From Evtepia sp. (GTDB lineage Bacteria; Bacillota; Clostridia; Oscillospirales; Oscillospiraceae), in assembly GCA_020025735.1 (NCBI GenBank), contig JAHHRP010000020.1, forward strand, positions 1 to 19,197: a DNA stretch of 19,197 bases, given 5' to 3'. Within the stretch, counting starts at the first letter, position 1; every line of letters starts with the position of its first letter. The notes under the pieces are model-generated. The model had not been told where the DNA came from. It did no database searches and was given only the letters and a program-made list of their open reading frames with translations. This document shows positions 14,271 through 19,197 of the stretch, piece after piece. The position numbers were made by a program, and so were the translations under genes.

Positions 14271-14705
14271 TCAGGGTTCCAGGTAGTAATCGAAACCATA
14301 GCAGCTCTTTTCAAAGCCATAGATCTCATAGAAGCGATGCGCCTGAGTACGAGGCATCCCAGAATCCAGAATGAGCGCCTTACAGTTGCGTTCCTTCGCC
14401 AGTTCCTTGGCGTGATCCATGAGTTTGATTCCGCAACCCTTGCCACGGTCATCTTCATTGGTGATGATGCTGGAGACATAGCAAGTCATGCCGGAGAGCC
14501 AGAACGTATTAAAGTATGCGCCATGGCAGAAGCCGTGATACTCTTCCCCATCCATAAGAAAGAAAGCGAAGCTGTTCTCGTCCGCCAGCACCTCGGCATA
14601 CACCTTACGAATCGTATCCTTATCATAGGTGTTGTAATCCCACAATCTTTCGATGTAGTGAAATGCCACGTCGAAATCGGCCATGGTTGCGGTTTTGAAT
14701 TCCAT
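14271..14705 (-). CDS. GNAT-family N-acetyltransferase
   Basis: A 144-residue single-domain GNAT acetyltransferase. The acetyl-CoA pyrophosphate-binding motif is DRGKGCGIKLMDHA (R87 to G92), preceded by the beta-4 strand CYVSSIITNEDD and followed by LILDSGMPRTQAHRFYEIYG, the usual motif B with the final FYE.YGF pattern. It transfers an acetyl group to an amine; the acceptor is unknown. The start at 14705 has GGAAGGA upstream. The open frame runs on to 14777, but that part overlaps a perfect promoter. It is divergent from the nitronate monooxygenase-like gene, sharing a control region of about 215 bases. It is a single-gene unit with its own terminator. Confidence 0.9.
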   Translation of the reverse strand: MEFKTATMADFDVAFHYIERLWDYNTYDKDTIRKVYAEVLADENSFAFFLMDGEEYHGFCHGAYFNTFWLSGMTCYVSSIITNEDDRGKGCGIKLMDHAKELAKERNCKALILDSGMPRTQAHRFYEIYGFEKSCYGFDYYLEP

Positions 14706-14744
14706 AATTCCATCCTTCCTTTCGCAGGTTAATAATTCTTTTTT

Positions 14745-14773
14745 AGTATACACCTCAATTTCTCTTTTGTCAA
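14745..14773 (-). promoter_or_regulatory. Consensus sigma-A promoter of the GNAT gene
   Basis: On the minus strand TTGACA (14773-14768), exactly 17 nt, then TATACT (14750-14745). This is close to a perfect sigma-A promoter and sits about 40 nt before the start codon. Confidence 0.85.
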
Positions 14774-14824
14774 ACAAATTTTCTCTGTTTTCCCCATAAA
14801 ACCTGTTGCCCCCGTCCTATTTCA

Positions 14825-14853
14825 TTGACCTTTTTCCCGAAAATTGTTATACT
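14825..14853 (+). promoter_or_regulatory. Sigma-A promoter of the flavoprotein-sigma factor unit
   Basis: TTGACC (14825-14830), a 17-nt spacer and TATACT (14848-14853) on the plus strand, about 65 nt before the start of the flavoprotein gene. The divergent GNAT promoter is about 50 nt away, so the two may influence each other. Confidence 0.8.
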
Positions 14854-14920
14854 AATTTTACAATACCCTTTTGAAAACACAGCAGGGCAAAACGAAAATT
14901 ACGCCCGGAGGAGAAGAGAT

Positions 14921-15889
14921 ATGAAGACCCGCATCACAGAACTGTTTGGCATCGACTACCCCATCATTCAAGGCGCTATGCAATGGCTCTCCAAGCCCCG
15001 GCTGGCCGCCGCCGTCTCCAACGCCGGAGGGCTGGGCACCATCAACATGACCACCTATGACAGCCCCGAAGCCTTTCAGGAGGACATCCGCCTGATGAAA
15101 CGCCTGACAGCGAACCCTTTTTCTGTTAACCTCTCGCTCCTGCCGGACACTAAGCCAGACGGCCCCATCAAAGGCTTTCTGGAAGCCATCCTGGCCGAAA
15201 AGGTCCACATCGTAGAGACCGCAGGCAGTTCCCCAAAACCCTTTATGGACACCCTCAAGGGAGCAGGCTGTCTGGTCATGCACAAGATCCCTGATTCCCG
15301 CTTCGCCCACACCGCCCAGGAGGTGGGGTGTGACGCGGTTTGTATCGTGGGTTATGAAGGAGGCGGCCACCCAGGTATGGCCGGGGTCGGGTCCATGGTC
15401 CAGTGGCCCCTCACCACCGAACGCTGTGACTTGCCCGTAGTAGGGGCTGGCGGCGTGTGCGACGGCCGTACCCTATATGCTGCCCTGGCAATGGGACTGG
15501 ATGGGGTCATGGTCGGAACCCGTTTCCTGATGGCTTCAGAGACGGAAATCGGTCCCCACCTGCGTCAAACGATCATCGATGCCCGAGAGACCGACACCGT
15601 CCTCACCCAGACCAGCATCCGCAACGCTCTGCGCTCCCTCAAAACACAGGGTGCCTTAGACATCATTGCCTTTGAAAAGGGGCATCCCACCTTTGAGGAA
15701 TTGTATCCCATGATCCGGGGCACCGTCACCAAAGCCGCCTATGAGCAGGACGATCCTCAAGCCGCCCAGATCGCCATGGGCCAGGTTTTGGGCCGCATTC
15801 ACGACGTCAAACCTGCGGCCCAAATCATCCAGGACATGGTGGACGAATGCCGTCAGATGCACCAGCGGGCGAGCAGGATGCTGCTATGA
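14921..15889 (+). CDS. Nitronate monooxygenase / FabK-like flavoprotein
   Basis: A 322-residue FMN-binding TIM-barrel protein of the nitronate monooxygenase (2-nitropropane dioxygenase) family, which also holds the enoyl-ACP reductase FabK. The N-terminus TELFGIDYPIIQGAMQWL is the family signature. FMN-binding pieces are SNAGGLGTI (33-41), GYEGGGHPGM (144-153) with the conserved His150, VVGAGGVCDG (173-182) and GTRFL (199-203). Members oxidise alkyl nitronates, or in FabK reduce enoyl-ACP with NADH; the sequence alone does not decide, and no fatty-acid genes are near. The start at 14921 has GGAGG 8 nt upstream; the longer open frame overlaps the promoter. The sigma-factor gene begins 13 nt after the stop, and its ribosome-binding site overlaps the TGA. 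Confidence 0.85.
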   Translation: MKTRITELFGIDYPIIQGAMQWLSKPRLAAAVSNAGGLGTINMTTYDSPEAFQEDIRLMKRLTANPFSVNLSLLPDTKPDGPIKGFLEAILAEKVHIVETAGSSPKPFMDTLKGAGCLVMHKIPDSRFAHTAQEVGCDAVCIVGYEGGGHPGMAGVGSMVQWPLTTERCDLPVVGAGGVCDGRTLYAALAMGLDGVMVGTRFLMASETEIGPHLRQTIIDARETDTVLTQTSIRNALRSLKTQGALDIIAFEKGHPTFEELYPMIRGTVTKAAYEQDDPQAAQIAMGQVLGRIHDVKPAAQIIQDMVDECRQMHQRASRMLL

Positions 15890-15902
15890 GGAGGGATATG
15901 CC

Positions 15903-16418
15903 ATACTGATTTATCTTCAGGTCATAGATGACCCTCAGGACCGAGATCAATTTGTGAGGCTCTACGAGACCTATCGCAGCCTGATGTTTTATGTCGCCAA
16001 CCAAATTCTCCGCAACGACCAGGATGCAGAGGACGCAGTCCACGACGCTTTTTTGGCCATTGCAGAAAACATCAAAAAATTTTCTCGCCTGGAGCGTCAC
16101 AAAACCAAAGCTTTCATCATTACTATCGTAGAAAACAAAGCCATTGATCTTTACCGCCGAAAAGCCCGTCGTTCTGAGGCCCCTTTGGACGAAACCTTAG
16201 GCATTTCTCCCAGCCTGGAGGGGGGCAGCGGGCTAACTGAATGTATCCTGCGTCTGCCAGGCCGCTACCGAGAATTCTTTCGGCTGAAGTACCAGATGGG
16301 ATACAGCACGCGAGAAATTGCCGCCCTTATGGGGATATCCTGGCCCGCAGCCCGGAAGCTGGAACAGAGAGCCAAAGACAAGCTGCGCCAACTTTGTGAA
16401 GAGGAGGAGATCTTATGA
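15903..16418 (+). CDS. Sigma-70 family (ECF-like) sigma factor with ATA start
   Basis: A 171-residue two-domain sigma factor. Region 2 is at about 16-85 (YVANQILRNDQDAEDAVHDA, ending in the Arg-rich DLYRRKARR). Region 4 is at about 112-164 (LRLPGRYREFFRLKYQMGYS, then TREIAALMGIS as helix-turn-helix). No ATG, GTG or TTG lies where the gene should begin. GAGGAGGG (15888-15895) points to codon 15903, ATA, at the ideal 7 nt; the next codon is CTG at 15906. A start at ATG 15741 would add 54 residues lying wholly within the upstream gene. A start at GTG near 15954 would cut into region 2. The end overlaps the next gene by four bases (ATGA), the usual sigma/anti-sigma coupling. Function as a sigma factor is confident, the start is not. 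Confidence 0.82.
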   Translation: MLIYLQVIDDPQDRDQFVRLYETYRSLMFYVANQILRNDQDAEDAVHDAFLAIAENIKKFSRLERHKTKAFIITIVENKAIDLYRRKARRSEAPLDETLGISPSLEGGSGLTECILRLPGRYREFFRLKYQMGYSTREIAALMGISWPAARKLEQRAKDKLRQLCEEEEIL

Positions 16419-17104
16419 CGTTTCTTTCAGAAGACCGTCTGCGCCAGGCAGTGTGTGAGGCAGGAGACTTGTTGGATGCCAGCCTCCCTGAGCCCGACCA
16501 GTGCCAGCACACCTTCTCCCCTGCCTTTGAGAAAAAGATGAAGAAGGTCCTGCGACGACACCGCCGCCTGCCAATCTACCGGGGACTCCAGCGGGCAGCC
16601 TGTCTGTTCTTGGCTTTCCTAGTAGGCGGTGTCGTTCTCCTTTCCACCAATGCCCAAGCCCGAGAGATCGTTTTTGGGTGGGTGTGCGAGCAGATAGAAG
16701 GCGCCCAACGCTATTTCCACCAAGGTGGTATAGCATCCACATCGGAAATCGTACATTATCAAATTGATGTTCCAGATGGGTATTGGCTGGACGAGAAAAT
16801 ACAGCAAAATACATTTGTCAACGAACATTATACCAATGAAAATGGCTTATATGTTGACTTTTTCTATCAGTACGAAATAGACTCCTCCCATGGTGAAGTG
16901 TTTATTGTTGACAAAGAGACAGATACCCGATCTGTTGAGGTTAACGACAACACCGCAACACTCTATCTCTCTCACGATCCCAACTCCTCAAATACCATCA
17001 TCTGGGAAGACCAAGAAACTGGGGCGCTAATTGAAGTAACCGCTTTCATGGCGCAGGATGACCTAATCGCCTTGGCCGAAACTGTTATGCCCAAAGAAGA
17101 ATAA
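16415..17104 (+). CDS. DUF4367-like membrane protein, probable anti-sigma factor
   Basis: A 229-residue bitopic membrane protein. A cytoplasmic part at 1-60 holds the basic segment FSPAFEKKMKKVLRRHRR. One membrane helix follows at about 61-79 (AACLFLAFLVGGVVLLS), then an external domain that ends in a DUF4367-like pattern (YQIDVPDGYWLDE, then ALIEVTAFMAQDDLIALAET). It starts at ATG 16415 inside the sigma-factor stop (ATGA overlap). I infer that it holds the sigma factor at the membrane until an outside signal is sensed. No classical zinc-binding anti-sigma (HxxxCxxC) motif is visible. The external half (from about 16740) is clearly more AT-rich than the cytoplasmic half, which suggests a mosaic history. 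Confidence 0.75.
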   Translation: MTFLSEDRLRQAVCEAGDLLDASLPEPDQCQHTFSPAFEKKMKKVLRRHRRLPIYRGLQRAACLFLAFLVGGVVLLSTNAQAREIVFGWVCEQIEGAQRYFHQGGIASTSEIVHYQIDVPDGYWLDEKIQQNTFVNEHYTNENGLYVDFFYQYEIDSSHGEVFIVDKETDTRSVEVNDNTATLYLSHDPNSSNTIIWEDQETGALIEVTAFMAQDDLIALAETVMPKEE

Positions 17105-17156
17105 CTCCGCCCTTTTCCATACAATGCAACGACATTGGAGTTATTCAGAAAGTCTG

Positions 17157-17174
17157 CTCTAAAAATTTTTTAGA
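17157..17174. other. AT-only inverted repeat after the DUF4367-like gene
   Basis: TCTAAAAA and TTTTTAGA form an 8-bp inverted repeat around two bases. It could end transcription weakly on either strand, but an A/T-only stem is a poor terminator. The rest of 17105-17190 also holds AATAACTCC and GGAGTTATT arms about 30 nt apart. Confidence 0.3.
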
Positions 17175-17190
17175 AAAATCTGAAACTCTG

Positions 17191-17222
17191 GTGTCACAAA
17201 TCGCCTCCCTCGTTCGTTACAG
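17191..17222 (+). promoter_or_regulatory. Candidate ECF sigma promoter
   Basis: TGTCACAAAT (from 17192) and CGTTACAG (17215-17222), with 17 nt between TGTCAC and CGTTAC. An AC-containing -35 and a CGTT -10 at 16-17 nt spacing is the usual ECF layout, and no sigma-A promoter is visible nearby. Its position behind a sigma/anti-sigma pair makes the adjacent sigma factor the natural candidate to read it. The predicted start of transcription (about 17228) lies too close to ATG 17237 for a ribosome-binding site, but fits ATG 17256. Confidence 0.4.
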
Positions 17223-17236
17223 TAGTTGAAAACGAA

Positions 17237-17800
17237 ATGAAGGGAGGTGATTTTGATGAAAAAGCAACTATTGGCGCTATCTTCGGAATCTATGGTTCTA
17301 AACATGGTATTGATTTAGGCCTTCAAAACACCGGAAGTGGTTGGTCGCCCTGCTTCTATGATGTCGGCGGAACCTTTTCCACATTCGACAAATACAAAGC
17401 CCCCAGCACTGCAACAAACGCAATCGTCGTAGTCAAGCCGGTAAATACAACCACTGTCCACATGTACATTCAGTTCAAGAATTCATCTGGAGCTAATGTT
17501 GGATCTACATTTGATCGAGATATCAAAGTTTCCTCTGGAAATCTTGTTTCCAGCGGCAACAAGATTTCTTGTCGGTACTATCGGTTTGCATCTTTAGTAC
17601 CCACCGGGTCAGACAATCAGTCCGATGGCACATATATGACTGGCGGGCAATTTACTAACTGCCAGCTGCACAACCGCAGCAACTACGTTAGCTGGGGCAT
17701 CAACACTGACAGAGTAACCAACGCCTGGAAGGTTTCCAGCAGTAAAATCACGCTGAGCTACACCACATACAACGACACATTCAACATTCGTCATAGCTAA
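17237..17800 (+). CDS. Unknown small beta-rich protein with a start/frame conflict
   Basis: I do not recognise this protein. The 187-residue frame is rich in Ser, Thr, Asn and Gly with alternating strand-like stretches (VKPVNTTTVHMYIQFKNSSG, then SSSKITLSYTTYNDTFNI), the look of a secreted all-beta domain. It has two Cys pairs' worth of scattered Cys (three visible) and no membrane helix. ATG 17237 has no ribosome-binding site. A perfect site, GGGAGGTGA, instead serves ATG 17256, which opens another frame (MKKQLLALSSES) that stops at 17318. One extra A in the A-run at 17259-17263 would join that start to the main frame (MKKATIGAIFG). So this may be a frameshifted gene or a sequencing slip. 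It follows the sigma/anti-sigma pair and lies behind a candidate ECF promoter. Base composition is AT-richer than that of the neighbours. Confidence 0.5.
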   Translation: MKGGDFDEKATIGAIFGIYGSKHGIDLGLQNTGSGWSPCFYDVGGTFSTFDKYKAPSTATNAIVVVKPVNTTTVHMYIQFKNSSGANVGSTFDRDIKVSSGNLVSSGNKISCRYYRFASLVPTGSDNQSDGTYMTGGQFTNCQLHNRSNYVSWGINTDRVTNAWKVSSSKITLSYTTYNDTFNIRHS

Positions 17801-17804
17801 TCCA

Positions 17805-18950
17805 ATGAATCACCACCAGAGAATCCTACATATTGGAAGGGGCCTGGGATTGTATCCCAAGTCCCTTCCACACATATCGAAAATCAAAAAACGTCAACTG
17901 CCACACAATCGGTTGCTTGAACTTGATTTTCTCCGTACCATCTCTATGCTGGCTGTTATGATGGGACACGCAAGCAGCACCTATCTCCATCAAGAAACAA
18001 GCATTCAATTCCTTTCCATGAACCTGGCTTCTCTTCTCAACCAAGCAGTCCGGTTCAGTGTCCCCTTGTTTCTTCTGCTCTCCGGTTTCTCCCTGGGCGT
18101 TGGAGCAAAACAGACCTCTTATTTCTCCTTCCTCAAGAGACGGGCCGTTCGAGTCCTGCTGCCATATCTCATGTGGACGATGATCTATTCCCTCTCCAAC
18201 ACTGGCTATCATTTTTCTGTCTGGCTGGACCAACTAGCAAATCCCTCCTGGCTGCTTCGGACCGTTCTCACCGGCCAAAGCGCACCTCACCTCTATTTCA
18301 TCCCCATCATCCTTCAATGTTATCTTCTCTATCCCCTGCTCAAGCGGTGGGTGGACCGCTGGCCTGTGCAGAGTACTGCGTGGGCCATGGCAGTCACCCT
18401 ATTGCTCCAAGGCTGCTATACCCTGCACCACTTCGGCATCATTGTGGCCCCACCGCCTGTTTATCTCTGGCTGACCTTCCCTGTTTGGGGCTTTTACTTT
18501 GTTGCGGGGATGTTCCTGCAAACGTTAGATCTGGAACACCTAAAGCAGCGCTGCAAGGAAAACGCTCTGCCTCTGCTGGCTATGGGAGGAGTTTTATCCG
18601 TTCTATACAGCGCCGTTTCTCTCCGCACGGGGTTGCTCCACGCCATCAAACCGGAACTTATGGTGGTCACAATATGGGCATTCTTTTGCGGAATCGGGGT
18701 TTGGGAGTGGATCAAAGCCTGGCCAGGACTGGCAGCAGGCGTCACCTTTCTCTCTTGTCACTCTATGGGGATCTACTATTGCCATGTACTAATCATCTAT
18801 TTTTTGCATCGCTTTCCCCGCTTTCTAATGGGTACTTCTGGGATGCTGCTGTTGTTTTTCGCCACTCTCGTTCTCTCGGCGGGATTTACAGCGGTGCTCA
18901 GTAAAATGGGAAACCTGATTTTCCAACGAAATATCGCGCGTACCGACTAA
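17805..18950 (+). CDS. Acyltransferase-3 family membrane protein
   Basis: An up to 381-residue polytopic membrane protein of the acyltransferase 3 family (OatA, NodX and WecH-like), which O-acylates cell-surface sugars or similar acceptors. The family start is RLLELDFLRTISMLAVMMGH, with the conserved His at about residue 55. About ten hydrophobic helices follow (for example FSVPLFLLLSGFSLGVG and LYFIPIILQCYLLYPLL), and RRAVRVLLPYLMW is another family landmark. The start is uncertain. ATG 17805 has no ribosome-binding site, and its first 40 codons run through a strong hairpin (17835-17869) and do not look like family sequence; similar proteins start only a few residues before LELDFLR. It lies 4 nt after the unknown protein gene. 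The acceptor is unknown. Confidence 0.8.
   Translation: MNHHQRILHIGRGLGLYPKSLPHISKIKKRQLPHNRLLELDFLRTISMLAVMMGHASSTYLHQETSIQFLSMNLASLLNQAVRFSVPLFLLLSGFSLGVGAKQTSYFSFLKRRAVRVLLPYLMWTMIYSLSNTGYHFSVWLDQLANPSWLLRTVLTGQSAPHLYFIPIILQCYLLYPLLKRWVDRWPVQSTAWAMAVTLLLQGCYTLHHFGIIVAPPPVYLWLTFPVWGFYFVAGMFLQTLDLEHLKQRCKENALPLLAMGGVLSVLYSAVSLRTGLLHAIKPELMVVTIWAFFCGIGVWEWIKAWPGLAAGVTFLSCHSMGIYYCHVLIIYFLHRFPRFLMGTSGMLLLFFATLVLSAGFTAVLSKMGNLIFQRNIARTD
17835..17869 (+). other. Long hairpin at the start of the acyltransferase frame
   Basis: GGAAGGGGCCTGGGAT (17835-17850) pairs with ATCCCAAGTCCCTTCC (17854-17869) with one mismatch and one G-U pair, around a 3-base loop. It has no T-run on either strand, so it is not a typical terminator. 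It may end the upstream gene's mRNA or control translation of the acyltransferase. Confidence 0.6.
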
Positions 18951-19197
18951 AGTTGACGCTTTCTCTCACACCAGGCAAATCTACACCCCTACGCATCCTT
19001 TCATCAGAGGGAAGCAAAATGACAGCCACCAGCGCATACCTACCTCTTTAAAAAAGCCTGAACCGCTGTTGTCCCCAAAAATCTGTCTCACAGATGCCCA
19101 GTTCATCTCCAGAATTTCTTACAATTTTATGCCTTCCCTTGCCTTTTTTTATCATTATGATATAATATAAAAAGAAACTCTCGCTCAAATTTTATAT
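18951..19197. other. Non-coding end of the window
   Basis: No convincing gene is seen here. A 10-codon frame at 19018 has a GAGGGA upstream but nothing else to support it. A 6-bp hairpin, ATCTGT/ACAGAT (19081-19095), lacks a T-run. The last 60 bases are AT-rich and hold a promoter. Confidence 0.5.
19139..19166 (+). promoter_or_regulatory. Promoter of a gene beyond the window
   Basis: TTGCCT (19139-19144), a 16-nt spacer and a perfect TATAAT (19161-19166) with a TG one base upstream (extended -10). It points out of the window on the plus strand. Confidence 0.6.

Noticed and set aside
14706..14777. Longer N-terminus for the GNAT protein
   Set aside because: The extra codons overlap a near-perfect promoter (14745-14773), and GGAAGGA precedes the inner ATG.
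15741..15902. Sigma factor starting at ATG 15741
   Set aside because: It would add 54 residues encoded out of frame inside the flavoprotein gene, without sigma-like sequence or a ribosome-binding site.
19018..19050. A 10-codon frame with an upstream GAGGGA
   Set aside because: Too short and without context; no promoter directly upstream and no sign of conservation that can be judged here.

Overview
The window (about 19.2 kb, moderately GC-rich, no rRNA, tRNA, CRISPR array or insertion sequence seen) reads as chromosomal DNA of a spore-forming low-GC-lineage Firmicute. The sporulation and division set yabP-yabQ-divIC-yabR, a long-form hibernation factor and the style of the sigma factor and DUF4367-like genes suggest a gut clostridium of the Oscillospiraceae type (Flavonifractor or Pseudoflavonifractor-like). 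The lineage is an inference from protein style, not from a database match.

Layout. Positions 12-2531, minus strand: hpf (ribosome hibernation), then the yabP-yabQ-divIC-yabR operon, which ends in a terminator at 866-902. Between hpf and that terminator lies a small plus-strand unit with a good promoter (719-747) and a strong terminator (806-836), too short for an ordinary gene. Positions 2605-6411, minus strand: an ilvB-ilvN-ilvC operon for branched-chain amino acid synthesis. It has a consensus promoter, a 45-codon leader peptide rich in Ile, Leu and Val codons, and an intrinsic terminator 47 nt before ilvB. This is the layout of transcription attenuation by a leader peptide. Positions 6491-7405, minus: a ketopantoate reductase-like gene. 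Positions 7679-10186, plus: a three-domain-size aminopeptidase P and a membrane-anchored Amidase_2 peptidoglycan hydrolase. Two terminators face each other at 10192-10282. Positions 10306-14099, minus: a LysR regulator, an aldehyde dehydrogenase and an iron-type alcohol dehydrogenase, with a strong hairpin between the two enzymes. Positions 14271-14705, minus: a GNAT acetyltransferase, divergent from a nitronate monooxygenase-like flavoprotein (14921-15889, plus).

The right end, all plus strand, is the most accessory-looking part. It carries a sigma-70 family factor whose best start codon is ATA, an overlapping membrane-anchored DUF4367-like partner (probable anti-sigma), a candidate ECF-type promoter, a small unknown protein whose ribosome-binding site points to the wrong reading frame, and an acyltransferase-3 membrane protein. 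From about 16.7 to 17.8 kb the sequence is visibly more AT-rich than its surroundings.

The observations most worth following are the ilv leader peptide, the small plus-strand transcript near 0.75 kb, the ATA start of the sigma factor, the frame conflict at 17.25 kb, and the yabQ reading frame that runs about 200 bases into divIC.
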